A DNA stretch of 33,828 bases from Rhodococcus sp. 14-1411-2a (GCF_002259485.1 NZ_NPGA01000010.1:1-33828), one strand, 5' to 3'. Counted from the first letter of the stretch, positions 8,352 to 17,227 are shown. The notes: generated by a model not told the origin, from the letters alone. Numbers and translations are program-made.

Positions 8352-10310
8352 ATGACTTCAGTAGTGAACTCGGGCATCGATCTCAGCTACCAGGACGAGA
8401 ACACACGCGCGCAGGACGACCTGTTCGTGCACGTCAACGGCAAATGGCTCGAGGAGTACGCCATCCCGGCCGACCGCGCCGTCGACGGCGCATTCCGCAC
8501 CTTGTACGACCGTGCCGAGGTCGACGTCCAGACCATCATCGAAGAGTCCGCCGACGCGAACCCGCCAGCGGGCAGCGATGCGCAGAAGATCGGCGACCTG
8601 TTCTCGAGCTTCATGGATGCCGACCGCGCGGAGCAGCTCGGCGTGACTCCCATCGCCGACGAGCTCACCGCCATCTCCGACGCCACCGACCTCGTCACCC
8701 TCGCAGGCGTTCTCGGCTCCCTGCAGCGCACGGGCGTGGGCGGCGCCATCGGGCACTACGTCGACACCGACGCCAAGCAGTCCGATCGCTACCTCGTGCA
8801 CTTCAGCCAGTCCGGAATCGGTCTGCCCGACGAGTCGTACTACCGCCAGGACGAGTACGCGGACATTCGCGCGAGCTACATCGCGCACATCTCGAAGATG
8901 TTCGCGCTCAGCGGCATCGAGTACGACGCGCAGACGGTGTTCGACCTCGAGCAGAAGATCGCCGCCGGTCACTGGGACGTCGTCGCCAGGCGGGACGCCG
9001 AGAAGAGCTACAACCTCGTCGATTTCGACACGCTGGTCAAGAGCGGTGCCGGGTTCAATTGGGCTGCATGGATTTCCGGGCTCGGCGCAACCACCGAGCA
9101 GTTCGCCGAGATCGTGGTTCGGCAGCCTCCGTTCCTCAGCACTTTCGTCTCGCTGTGGAATTCCGAGGACATCGAAGCGTGGAAGGCGTGGCTGGCGTGG
9201 CGCGTCGTGCATTCACGGGCACCGTTTCTGACGAGCGCGATCGTCGACGAGAACTTCGCGTTCTACGGAACGACGCTGACCGGAACCGAGGAGAACCGCG
9301 AGCGCTGGAAGCGCGGCGTCTCCCTGGTGCAGGACGTGCTCGGTGAGGCCGTCGGAAAGCTGTACGTCGAACGCCATTTCCCGGCCGACTCCAAGGCTCG
9401 AATGAAGGTGCTGGTCGACAATCTCACCGAGGCGTACCGCCGCAACATCTCCGAGCTCGAATGGATGAGCCCGGAGACTCGGCAGAAGGCGTTGGACAAG
9501 CTGGGCAAGTTCACCCCCAAGATCGGCTACCCCGATCGGTGGCGTGACTACTCGGGCGTCGAGATCAGCGCCGACGACCTGCTCGGTAACTACCGCCGCG
9601 GCTACACCGCGGACTACCAGCGCGACCTCGACAAGCTCGGCGGACCCGTCGACCGCGACGAGTGGTTCATGACGCCACAGACCGTCAACGCGTACTACAA
9701 CCCCGGTATGAACGAGATCGTCTTTCCCGCAGCCATTCTGCAGCCACCGTTCTTCGACCCCGAGGCCGACGACGCGGCCAACTACGGCGGTATCGGAGCG
9801 GTGATCGGCCACGAGATCGGTCACGGATTCGACGATCAGGGTGCCAAGTACGACGGTGACGGCAACATGGTCGACTGGTGGACCGACAGCGACCGCACCG
9901 AATTCGGCAAGCGCACCACGGCCCTGATCGAGCAGTACAACGAGTTCGAGCCCAAGGCCCTGCCCGGCCACAAGGTGAACGGCGAGTTCACCATCGGCGA
10001 GAACATCGGCGACCTCGGTGGTCTGTCGATCGCCGTCGCCGCGTACGAGATCTCGCTCGAAGGCAAACAAGCACCGGTGCTCGACGGTTTGACCGGCCTG
10101 CAGCGAGTGTTCTTCGGCTGGTCGCAGGTGTGGCGGACCAAGGCTCGCGACGCCGAGGCGATCCGCCGACTCGCCGTCGATCCGCACTCGCCGCCGGAGT
10201 TCCGCTGCAACGGCGTCGTGCGAAATCTCGACAGTTTTCACGAAGCATTCGACGTACAGCCCGGAGATGCGCTGTACTTGGACCCGGGGAAGCGCGTCAG
10301 GATCTGGTAG
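8352..10310 (+). CDS. zmp1: M13 family zinc metallopeptidase (Zmp1-like)
   Basis: 652 aa, near the 663 of M. tuberculosis Zmp1, which it resembles along its whole length. M13 (neprilysin/PepO) enzymes cut short peptides. The zinc site is HEIGH (487-491), with the third ligand in GENIGDLGG (Glu550) and the conserved Asp at 554. NAYYNPGMNEIVFPA, the substrate-binding stretch before the zinc site, is intact. It ends VRIW, as in Zmp1. No signal peptide or transmembrane anchor is visible, unlike eukaryotic neprilysins. The ATG at 8352 (MTSVVNSG) has only a weak GGACGG upstream. It diverges from the TetR gene across 54 bp holding the dyads, and a P450 gene follows 33 bp downstream. Confidence 0.93.
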   Translation: MTSVVNSGIDLSYQDENTRAQDDLFVHVNGKWLEEYAIPADRAVDGAFRTLYDRAEVDVQTIIEESADANPPAGSDAQKIGDLFSSFMDADRAEQLGVTPIADELTAISDATDLVTLAGVLGSLQRTGVGGAIGHYVDTDAKQSDRYLVHFSQSGIGLPDESYYRQDEYADIRASYIAHISKMFALSGIEYDAQTVFDLEQKIAAGHWDVVARRDAEKSYNLVDFDTLVKSGAGFNWAAWISGLGATTEQFAEIVVRQPPFLSTFVSLWNSEDIEAWKAWLAWRVVHSRAPFLTSAIVDENFAFYGTTLTGTEENRERWKRGVSLVQDVLGEAVGKLYVERHFPADSKARMKVLVDNLTEAYRRNISELEWMSPETRQKALDKLGKFTPKIGYPDRWRDYSGVEISADDLLGNYRRGYTADYQRDLDKLGGPVDRDEWFMTPQTVNAYYNPGMNEIVFPAAILQPPFFDPEADDAANYGGIGAVIGHEIGHGFDDQGAKYDGDGNMVDWWTDSDRTEFGKRTTALIEQYNEFEPKALPGHKVNGEFTIGENIGDLGGLSIAVAAYEISLEGKQAPVLDGLTGLQRVFFGWSQVWRTKARDAEAIRRLAVDPHSPPEFRCNGVVRNLDSFHEAFDVQPGDALYLDPGKRVRIW

Positions 10311-10343
10311 TTCCAGGTAGGGCAATCGGGGAGGGAATTTCTG

Positions 10344-11654
10344 ATGAGGGAATACGCACGCTGGCTGGCTGCTCACGGGGTGATTCGGTTTGCGGCCAAA
10401 CGCGCAGCGGCCGCGGGCGATCCGCAGGCGATGCTGGTGGCCGATCCGGTGACGCGGGCAAATCCGACGCCGGTCTACGAGAAGCTGCGCGCCACCGCAC
10501 CGCTGGTGAAGACTCGGATCTCCAACATCACCGTGCATCACCGGGTGGCGTTCGACCTGCTGCGCTCGGACGACTTCCGCGTCACGCAGCTGGGTGCGAC
10601 CCTTCCCGGGCCGTTGCGGTGGATCGAGCGGCACACCAGATCCGGGGCACTGCACCCGATTCTGCCGCCCTCACTGCTCTCGGTTGAGCCGCCGGACCAC
10701 ACCAGGTACCGGAAGCTGGTGTCCTCGGTCTTCACCGTCCGCGCAGTGCAGAAGATGCGCGATCAGGTGCAGGAAACGGCCGATGCTCTGCTCGACGAGC
10801 TGTCCGACGGCTCCCCGGTGGTCGACATCGTCGATCGCTACTGCGCGCGCCTGCCGGTTGCTGTGATCGGGCGGATCCTCGGTGTACCGGTCGAGGACAA
10901 TCAGCGGGTTCTCGAATTCGGTGAGATGGCTGCACCCAGTCTCGACATCGGCCTGTCGTGGGATCAGTTCAAGCAGGTCGAGCGTGGCCTGATCGGATTC
11001 GACGCCTGGCTCTCGCAACACATCGCAGAACTGCGCCGCAATCCCGGTGACGATCTGATGAGTCAGCTGATCGCCGCGAAGGACGAGGGCGTCGGCCTCA
11101 ACGACGAGGAGCTCAGGGCCACTGCGGGATTGGTGTTGGCCGCAGGTTTCGAAACCACCGTCAACCTCCTCGGCAGCGGAATCCAACTGCTGCTCGACAA
11201 CCCCGACCAGCTCGCCGTACTGCAGCAGGACCCGTCGCACTGGCCGACGGCCATCGACGAAATGTTGCGGATGGAATCACCGGTACAGCTGACCGCACGG
11301 ATGGCCAAGCACGACGTCGAGGTCGAGGGAGTGACGGTGCACGAGGGCAAGCTCGTCGTGCTGGTGCTAGCCGGCGCCAATCGGGATCCGCTGGTGTTCG
11401 AGGACCCGGACAGGTTCGACGTCACCCGCGCCAATGCCGGCAAACACCTGTCGTTCTCGGGTGGACGCCACTACTGCCTCGGCGCAGCGCTCGCGAAGGC
11501 AGAATCCGAAGTGGGCCTGAAGGCGTTGTTCGACAGATTCCCCCACCTGCGCTCGGCAGGCGAAGGAACCCGTCGCAACACCCGAGTCCTGCACGGATGG
11601 GCCACGCTGCCCATCGACCTCGGTGAACCGGCTACGACAACCGCAGGCCGGTAA
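10344..11654 (+). CDS. cytochrome P450, CYP140-like
   Basis: 436 aa soluble bacterial P450. The heme loop is FSGGRHYCLGAALAKAE with the thiolate Cys at about 378. The I-helix oxygen-activation motif is AGFETT (267-272), and the K-helix ExxR is in DEMLRMESP. The N-terminus (WLAAHGVIR) and the stretch LLSVEPPDHTRYRKLVS strongly recall mycobacterial CYP140A1, whose substrate I do not know. The start ATG follows GGGAGGG by about 8 nt. It lies 33 bp after zmp1 and may be co-transcribed. Redox partners are not nearby. Its last 23 bp overlap the 3' end of the convergent ugpC gene. Confidence 0.92.
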   Translation: MREYARWLAAHGVIRFAAKRAAAAGDPQAMLVADPVTRANPTPVYEKLRATAPLVKTRISNITVHHRVAFDLLRSDDFRVTQLGATLPGPLRWIERHTRSGALHPILPPSLLSVEPPDHTRYRKLVSSVFTVRAVQKMRDQVQETADALLDELSDGSPVVDIVDRYCARLPVAVIGRILGVPVEDNQRVLEFGEMAAPSLDIGLSWDQFKQVERGLIGFDAWLSQHIAELRRNPGDDLMSQLIAAKDEGVGLNDEELRATAGLVLAAGFETTVNLLGSGIQLLLDNPDQLAVLQQDPSHWPTAIDEMLRMESPVQLTARMAKHDVEVEGVTVHEGKLVVLVLAGANRDPLVFEDPDRFDVTRANAGKHLSFSGGRHYCLGAALAKAESEVGLKALFDRFPHLRSAGEGTRRNTRVLHGWATLPIDLGEPATTTAGR

Positions 11655-12711
11655 CGAAGTCGAAGAAGAACAACTCGTCCAGCTTGGGCACCAGTCGAAT
11701 GGTTTCGGCCAGGGCGATCGACAACTTGCGGTCGACGCGAACCGCGATGCGGCCGGAGGTTGTCGACCAACCGCCGTCGGTGCTGGGCGCGGAGGCGTAG
11801 ACGAACGACTCCGCACCCAGCTCCTCGATCAGCTCGACGGTGAGCTGCAACCCACCACCGTCACCCACCAGATCCCACGACTCCGGCCGAATACCGACAA
11901 CGACGCGCTCGCCCGCCGAGGACGGGACGGGTATGCGCAACTCGCCGAGTACGGCCGCGCCGTCGCGCACCGGAGCGTCGACCAGATTCATTCCGGGTGA
12001 CCCGATGAATCCCGCGACGAACGTGTTGACGGGGTTGTCGTAGAGCTCCCGCGGAGCGGCGATCTGCTGCAGCTTCCCGTCGAGCAGAACCGCGACGCGA
12101 TCACCCATCGTCATGGCCTCGACCTGATCGTGGGTGACGTACACCGTAGTGGTGCCCAGTCGTCTTTGCAGACCGGCGATCTGGGCTCTGGTCGACACCC
12201 GCAGCTTGGCGTCGAGGTTGGACAGCGGTTCGTCCATACAGAACACCTTGGGTTGACGCACGATCGCGCGCCCCATGGCCACTCGCTGACGCTGCCCGCC
12301 GGAGAGCTTGCCGGGCTTGCGACCCAGCAACGGCTCGAGCTCGAGCATCCTCGCCGCGTCGAGTACTCGTGCTGCGGTGTCGGACTTGCTCATTCCGGCA
12401 TTGCGCAGCGCGAATCCCATGTTGTCGCCGACGGTCATGTTGGGGTACAGCGCGTAGTTCTGGAACACCATCGCAACGTCCCTGGCCCGCGGAGCCAGCG
12501 AGGTGACGTCCACTCCGCCGATGTCGATACGGCCGCTTTCGACGGACTCGAGACCGGCGAGCATCCGCAGACTCGTCGACTTCCCACAGCCCGAAGGTCC
12601 GACGAGAACGATGAATTCACCGTCCGCGATGTCGAGTTCGAGGTTGTCGACAGCGAGCGAATCGGCACCCGGGTACCGGTGCGAGACACCGGCGTAGTGA
12701 ACGGCGGCCAT
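11632..12711 (-). CDS. ugpC: ABC ATPase UgpC (MalK-type)
   Basis: 359 aa. Walker A GPSGCGKST (38-46), Q-loop in MVFQNYALYP (81-90), signature LSGGQ (136-140) and Walker B VFCMDEPLSNLD (156-167) are intact. A C-terminal regulatory/TOBE region with VVGIRPE follows, as in the MalK/UgpC importer family. It energises the UgpA/UgpE channel. The start is fixed by a TAATG junction: the ugpB stop TAA (12711-12713) shares a base with this ATG, so translation is coupled. A much longer open frame continues upstream to 13527 but is only the shadow of ugpB. Its 3' end overlaps the P450 gene tail to tail by 23 bp. Confidence 0.93.
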   Translation of the reverse strand: MAAVHYAGVSHRYPGADSLAVDNLELDIADGEFIVLVGPSGCGKSTSLRMLAGLESVESGRIDIGGVDVTSLAPRARDVAMVFQNYALYPNMTVGDNMGFALRNAGMSKSDTAARVLDAARMLELEPLLGRKPGKLSGGQRQRVAMGRAIVRQPKVFCMDEPLSNLDAKLRVSTRAQIAGLQRRLGTTTVYVTHDQVEAMTMGDRVAVLLDGKLQQIAAPRELYDNPVNTFVAGFIGSPGMNLVDAPVRDGAAVLGELRIPVPSSAGERVVVGIRPESWDLVGDGGGLQLTVELIEELGAESFVYASAPSTDGGWSTTSGRIAVRVDRKLSIALAETIRLVPKLDELFFFDFVTGLRLS

Positions 12712-14036
12712 TACTTCGGCAGCTTCGGGGTGATCTGGCGGTCGATGATCTGCTGCAGCTGATCCGAGATGGACGCGAACGTCGTTGCGACATCGGCGTT
12801 CTGCAGCGCGATCTGCTCGAGTCCGCTGCCGATGATCTTGTCGCCACCGGGGACGAACACGCGGGCGTAGTCCTGCGAACGAGTCAGCGCCAATTGGTCG
12901 ACGGCCGTCTTGGCGTTGGGGTTCGCCTCGAGGAATGCGATCTCCGACGGGTCCTGCTGCGCAGACTTGCGGACCGGCATGTAACCGGTGTTCTGCGAGA
13001 AGTAGGCGGTGTTGGCACCGTTGGTGACGAAGTCGATGAACTTGAGCGCGTTCACCTTTCGCTCCTCCGAGATCTTCGCCGGAATGGCCAGGCCTGCTCC
13101 ACCGGTGGGGCAGCCGGGAGTGCCGTCGGTGGCCGGCAGGAAGGCGGTACCGAACTCGAACGCGGCACCGGCCTTGATGGTGGAGAGGTCGCCCGTCGAG
13201 GCGATGGTGGACGCCAGGATGCCCGCGGCGAAGTCGTTGGCGATGTCGTTGGACACCGCGGCGTACTTCTTCGTGTGGATCATGTCCTGCAGGAACTTGC
13301 CTGCCGCAATGGTATTGGGGTCGTCGAACTTCAGCTCGAACTGATCGGAGTACGATCCGCCGAACGTCCAGATCGGTCCCTCGAACGTCCATCCGAGGTA
13401 GTCGACAGCGTTGCCCCAACCGTGAGCGAGCTTGCCGTCTCCGACGACGGCCTGGATGCGCGGGCCCCACTCGTCGAACTCCTGCCAGGTGGCCGGCCCA
13501 CGATCGGGCAGTCCGGCCTGCTGCCACACGGCCTTGTTGTAGTAGAACAGCGGCGTCGAACGCGCGTACGGCAAGGCCCAGTGGTTACCGTTCCAGTTGT
13601 AGTCGGCCAGCAGCGAATCCACGTAATCGGACTGGTCGACGCCTGCTGCGGAGAAGTGCTTGTCGAGCGGCTCGATGGCACCGGTGAGCGCGTAGTTGAA
13701 CCACCAGACGTCCGAGAGCACGACCACGTCGGGCACATCGTTGCCCGAGAGCGCCGCGTTGAACTTCTGCGACACCTCCTCGTAGTTCTTGCCACCGTCG
13801 ATGAGATTGACCGTCAGGCCCGGGTTCTCCGCCTGGAAGCGCGAGATCAGTTCCCTCTCGAACTCCTGGGACTTGCCCGGGTGGTTCGACCAGAAGTTGA
13901 TGGTGTTCGCATCGCCTTCGACAGCCTCGCCGCCCGACCCGCCCGATCCGGGGCCGCTGCACGCCGCGAGAGCTGCGGCGGCCGCAGCTGCGCCGGTGAG
14001 CGTGAGGAAGCCACGCCGATTGATGATGTGTGCCAT
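12711..14036 (-). CDS. ugpB: glycerophosphodiester/glycerol-3-phosphate binding lipoprotein UgpB
   Basis: 441 aa extracytoplasmic solute-binding protein. The N-terminus has a twin-arginine motif in NRRGFLTLTG, a short hydrophobic stretch and a lipobox LAAC, so it is probably a Tat-exported lipoprotein. The body (DVPDVVVLSDVWWFNYAL, PYARSTPLFYYNKA, GGAGLAIPAK, SEERKVNALKFI) is nearly collinear with M. tuberculosis UgpB, which binds glycerophosphocholine rather than free glycerol-3-phosphate. I therefore expect phospholipid-derived glycerophosphodiesters as ligand, by homology only. The ATG at 14034-14036 follows AGGAG by about 9 nt; codons up to 14081 lack support. It lies between ugpE (28-bp gap) and ugpC (TAATG overlap). 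Confidence 0.93.
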   Translation of the reverse strand: MAHIINRRGFLTLTGAAAAAAALAACSGPGSGGSGGEAVEGDANTINFWSNHPGKSQEFERELISRFQAENPGLTVNLIDGGKNYEEVSQKFNAALSGNDVPDVVVLSDVWWFNYALTGAIEPLDKHFSAAGVDQSDYVDSLLADYNWNGNHWALPYARSTPLFYYNKAVWQQAGLPDRGPATWQEFDEWGPRIQAVVGDGKLAHGWGNAVDYLGWTFEGPIWTFGGSYSDQFELKFDDPNTIAAGKFLQDMIHTKKYAAVSNDIANDFAAGILASTIASTGDLSTIKAGAAFEFGTAFLPATDGTPGCPTGGAGLAIPAKISEERKVNALKFIDFVTNGANTAYFSQNTGYMPVRKSAQQDPSEIAFLEANPNAKTAVDQLALTRSQDYARVFVPGGDKIIGSGLEQIALQNADVATTFASISDQLQQIIDRQITPKLPK

Positions 14037-14064
14037 GGTGTTCGACTCCTGATAGTGAGGTGAA

Positions 14065-14955
14065 TCAGCCCTTGACCGCACCGGAGGTGAGGCCCTTGAT
14101 CATGTGGCGTTGCAGGACGAGAAAGACAAGAAGGATCGGCAGAATGGTCAGCACCGTCGCGGCCATCACCGCGCCCCAGTTGGTGTAGCCCTCACTGTTC
14201 TGGAGCAGCGTCAATCCCACCGGAAGCGGTGCGACCGAGGAGTCGTCGGACATCAGGAACGGCCAGAGGTATTCGTTCCATTCGGTGACGATCGTGATGA
14301 TGGCGAAGGCCACCATGGTCGGGCCCGACAGCGGCAGGATCACCCGGAACATCAGCCGGACCGGCCCGGCACCGTCCATCCGCGCGGCTTCGATGATCTC
14401 CGGCGGCAACGACAGGAAGTGATTGCGCATCAGGAAGGTACCGAAGGCGACACCGGCCAGCGGAATGATGATGCCCTGGAACGAGTTTCGCCAACCCAAC
14501 TCGGAGATGAGCGAGTAGTTGGAGATGACGGTGATCTGATTGGGCACCATGAGCGCGGCGATGATGACGAGAAAGACGATGTTCTTGCCCGGGAAGCGCA
14601 GGAACACCAGACCGTAGGCGCTGAGTACCCCGAGGACGAACTTGATGGACGACACGGCCGTGGTGATGATGATGGAGTTGCGCAGGTACGTGAAGAACGG
14701 CACCTCCGTCGTCGCCTCGTCGTAGTTCTGCGGATGAAAGACGCTGGGCCACCACGTGACCGGCTGCACGTAGATGTCCGGTCGATCCTTGAAGGAGGTG
14801 ATCAGGATCCAGAACAGTGGCAGCCCGATCATCAGCAGAACGGCGACCATGGCCGCGTATCCGAGGATGTTCGCGTTGCGACGCGCACGCTGCGGGTCGC
14901 GCGGTCCTGGCGCTTTCTCCGGCGTCGCCGTATCGGGCTTGTCGGTCACAGTCAT
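14065..14955 (-). CDS. ugpE: ABC importer permease UgpE
   Basis: 296 aa with about six transmembrane helices. The cytoplasmic EAA loop that docks on the ATPase reads EIIEAARMDGAGPVRLMFR, including the conserved Gly. It is a MalG/UgpE-type subunit, pairing with UgpA to form the channel. The first 30 residues are polar and lysine/proline-rich. The ATG at 14953-14955 overlaps the ugpA stop as ATGA, which fixes the start and couples translation; a longer open frame to 15912 is the shadow of ugpA. Confidence 0.93.
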   Translation of the reverse strand: MTVTDKPDTATPEKAPGPRDPQRARRNANILGYAAMVAVLLMIGLPLFWILITSFKDRPDIYVQPVTWWPSVFHPQNYDEATTEVPFFTYLRNSIIITTAVSSIKFVLGVLSAYGLVFLRFPGKNIVFLVIIAALMVPNQITVISNYSLISELGWRNSFQGIIIPLAGVAFGTFLMRNHFLSLPPEIIEAARMDGAGPVRLMFRVILPLSGPTMVAFAIITIVTEWNEYLWPFLMSDDSSVAPLPVGLTLLQNSEGYTNWGAVMAATVLTILPILLVFLVLQRHMIKGLTSGAVKG

Positions 14956-15884
14956 CGCTGATCGTCTCGATCCATGATTCGTACCTGCACGAGAGTGACG
15001 ATCAACAGCACGAGGAACAGGATCGTCGCGACGGTGGCACCGTAGCCGGCTCGGAAGTTGCGGAACGTCTCCTCGTAGACCTGGTAGACCATCGTGGTGG
15101 TGCCGGTGCCCAGCGGGCCGCCGCGCGTCATGACGTTGATGATGTCGAAGACCTGCAGCGAATTGAGCAGCACCGTGATCGACAGGAAGAACGTCGTCGG
15201 ACGTAGTTGCGGCAGAAGCACTTTGCGGAACGTGGTCCAGCGGCTCGCCTGATCGATCTCGGCCGCTTCCATCAATTCCTTGCGCACGCCCTGCAGGGCC
15301 GCCAGGTAGATGACGAAGGTGTAGCCCAGGTTCTTCCACAGGTAGGTCACCGTGATCATGACCATCGCCCACTTCGGGTCCTGATAGAAGTCCGGAACCG
15401 CGCCCAGGCCGAGGCGTCGCATCAGATCCTGGACCAGCCCGAAGTTGGGGTCGAAGACGAATTGGAACGCGATGCCGATCGCGGCACCCGAGATGACGTA
15501 CGGGGCGAAGACTGCGGAGCGAACGAAGTTGCGGCCCCGGAGCTTTCGATCGAGCAGCAGCGCCAGCACCAGGCCGAGAACCAGTGAGCCCACCACCGCG
15601 GCGACCGTGAACACGACGGTGTTGCCGACGATCTGCCAGGTGTCCTCGCGGGAGGCCCACTCGCGGTAGTTGTCGAAGCCGACGAACGTGGAGGTGGGCG
15701 AGGACAGGTTCCAGTCGAAGAACGAGAACTGGAAGTTCTCGACCAGCGGCCGATACGTGAACACGCCCAACAGAACCAGGTTGGGGCCCACGAGAATCAG
15801 GAACAGTGCGTAATCGGTCCACGGCCGCGAGAAGAAACGCTTCTCGCGTGCCCTGGGCAGCACTCGTTCGGTTGTTGCACTCAC
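14952..15884 (-). CDS. ugpA: ABC importer permease UgpA
   Basis: 310 aa, six predicted transmembrane helices, MalF/UgpA type. The EAA loop is ELMEAAEIDQASRWTTFRKVLLP; the usual Gly is replaced (DQAS), which occurs in this subfamily. First gene of ugpAEBC, the same order as the mycobacterial operon as I recall it. The GTG at 15882-15884 has no clear ribosome-binding site and no in-frame ATG is nearby, so it may be translated from a short or leaderless mRNA. Upstream are three 11-bp-phased GTT repeats resembling a PHO box and, further up, a hairpin that separates the operon from the L,D-transpeptidase gene. Confidence 0.92.
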   Translation of the reverse strand: MSATTERVLPRAREKRFFSRPWTDYALFLILVGPNLVLLGVFTYRPLVENFQFSFFDWNLSSPTSTFVGFDNYREWASREDTWQIVGNTVVFTVAAVVGSLVLGLVLALLLDRKLRGRNFVRSAVFAPYVISGAAIGIAFQFVFDPNFGLVQDLMRRLGLGAVPDFYQDPKWAMVMITVTYLWKNLGYTFVIYLAALQGVRKELMEAAEIDQASRWTTFRKVLLPQLRPTTFFLSITVLLNSLQVFDIINVMTRGGPLGTGTTTMVYQVYEETFRNFRAGYGATVATILFLVLLIVTLVQVRIMDRDDQR

Positions 15885-15906
15885 TGCGAGGACTGTGCTC
15901 AGCCCC

Positions 15907-15935
15907 GGCCAACGAATGGTGAACTGAGCCCCAAC
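15907..15935 (-). promoter_or_regulatory. three 11-bp-phased repeats, candidate PHO box
   Basis: Read on the minus strand, GTTGGGG, GTTCACC and GTTGGCC begin exactly 11 nt apart, each followed by a 4-nt spacer. Actinobacterial PHO boxes are 11-bp direct repeats of GTTCACC-like units bound by PhoP or RegX3, and ugp genes belong to phosphate-starvation regulons in other bacteria. The repeats end only about 22 nt from the ugpA start codon, which is close for an activator site; binding is inferred. Confidence 0.5.
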
Positions 15936-15965
15936 GCCCCCTGTCGCTCAGGCCAATTGCTGCGT

Positions 15966-16009
15966 AGTGGTGCGGTTATGTGCCCGCTGTGGCACTCAAC
16001 CGCACCACT
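15966..16009 (-). terminator. long hairpin after the L,D-transpeptidase gene
   Basis: AGTGGTGCGGTT (15966-15977) and AACCGCACCACT (15998-16009) are perfect 12-bp complements. Inside, GTGCC (15980-15984) pairs with GGCAC (15991-15995) around a 6-nt loop, after a 2x2 mismatch. It starts 10 nt beyond the transpeptidase stop. There is no T-tract, as is common for actinobacterial terminators. It probably insulates ugpAEBC from read-through. Confidence 0.75.
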
Positions 16010-16019
16010 GCCGCAGGCA

Positions 16020-16931
16020 CTAGCGGTTCCAGTCTCCGAGACCGTCGGATCCGCTCAGGGTTCCGCCGTCGGTGTTGACGACGATGACGGGGTCGCCCTT
16101 CTGGACGTTCTCGAAGAACCACTTGCCGTCTTCGGTGCTGACGTTGAGGCAGCCGTGCGATTCGTTGGAGTAGCCCTGCTGCGATTCCGACCACGGGGCG
16201 GCGTGCACGAAGATGCCGCTGTAGGAGATGCGCGTCGCGTACTCGACGTACGTGCGGTAGCCCTCCTCGGAGTCGATCGGGACGCCGTACGTGGACGAGT
16301 CCATGTACATGTCGCGGAACCGCTCGCCGACGATGTAGGTGCCGTTGGGGGTTTCGTGTCCGACCTTGCCCATCGAGGTGGGCATGGTGCGGACGACCTC
16401 GCCGTTGCGGGTGACGGTGATCTGCTTGGTGTTGTCGTCGGCCGTGGTGATGATGGAGTCGCCGGTGGAGAATTCGGCTTTCGCTCCGCCGGCCTCGACG
16501 GTCACCTGGGTGTGCGCCGGGTAGAACTCGTTGGGCAGCCAGCGGACCTGGGTGTCGTTGATCCAGTAGAAGTGGCCGTCGACGGACGGGTTCGTCGTGA
16601 CGCGAATCGCTCGCAGGGCGGCGTCACGATCACCGATTGCCTCGTCGAAGCGGATGGCGATGGGCTGCGCGACTCCGACGACCTCGCCGCCGGAGGGGCT
16701 GATGCTCGGATCGGCGAAGTTCGCGGGCGCGAGCTGCGGGACGATCTGCTGATGGGGAGCAGGCGCAACCGGATCCGAGGACCCCGGCATGCCGGGAATG
16801 GAGACGTCCGGGCCGCCGGGCCACAGTGGCGCGGCCTGTGCCGAACCGAATGCGGCGGACGCAGCAAGGGCTGTACCTGCAACGATCGCGCCGATACGGG
16901 CGAATCTGCGTGTGCGAACCGGTGATGCCAT
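16020..16931 (-). CDS. L,D-transpeptidase (YkuD domain), secreted
   Basis: 303 aa. Residues 1-33 form a Sec signal peptide (basic TRRFARIG, hydrophobic core, cleavage after SAQA). A Pro-rich linker and an Ig-like domain follow (about 80-165), then the YkuD catalytic domain. Active-site residues are the His in GIFVHAAP and Cys261 in SHGCLN. Such enzymes make 3-3 cross-links in peptidoglycan outside the membrane and are a target of carbapenems in mycobacteria. The ATG at 16929-16931 is chosen because it begins the signal peptide directly; the frame is open to 17174 but the extra part is not coding-like. It is divergent from the glycosyltransferase operon and followed by a strong hairpin. Confidence 0.93.
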   Translation of the reverse strand: MASPVRTRRFARIGAIVAGTALAASAAFGSAQAAPLWPGGPDVSIPGMPGSSDPVAPAPHQQIVPQLAPANFADPSISPSGGEVVGVAQPIAIRFDEAIGDRDAALRAIRVTTNPSVDGHFYWINDTQVRWLPNEFYPAHTQVTVEAGGAKAEFSTGDSIITTADDNTKQITVTRNGEVVRTMPTSMGKVGHETPNGTYIVGERFRDMYMDSSTYGVPIDSEEGYRTYVEYATRISYSGIFVHAAPWSESQQGYSNESHGCLNVSTEDGKWFFENVQKGDPVIVVNTDGGTLSGSDGLGDWNR

Positions 16932-17227
16932 GTAACCCGACCATCCTTCGTGCTGCGTCGCGATGCCCACCGACAGAGCTGTGCGTGAGCAAAGCCCATT
17001 AACACATACCGCCCCGACATTTGCTAATCGGATATCTCCGAAACGGACGAAAAAAACCGCGAGTACGAGTATCTTCCCGCAACCGGTCCCGAGCACTGTC
17101 TCTGCAGGCCAGGACGCATGTGTCGGCAGCCGGGGAACGGGTATGTGCGAGGGAAGCACATCCCGTCCAGACACCGGCGGTTTCCGAAACGGACTCTTCT
17201 TCGTCCGGTGTCCGAGAAGGGTGGACC
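16932..17227. promoter_or_regulatory. 296-bp divergent intergenic region with 12-bp direct repeats
   Basis: Lies between the transpeptidase gene (minus) and the glycosyltransferase operon (plus). TCCGAAACGGAC occurs twice, at 17037-17048 and 17183-17194; each copy contains the dyad TCCG-AAA-CGGA. The second copy also leads into CGGAC (17190-17194) pairing with GTCCG (17203-17207). An A-tract lies at 17050-17056. Both promoters must be here, but I cannot assign -35/-10 boxes with confidence. Confidence 0.45.

Noticed and set aside
12712..13527. Upstream extension of the ugpC frame
   Set aside because: It is the out-of-frame shadow of ugpB. The TAATG junction and family length fix the ugpC start at 12711.
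14956..15912. Upstream extension of the ugpE frame
   Set aside because: Shadow of ugpA; the ATGA overlap fixes the ugpE start at 14955.
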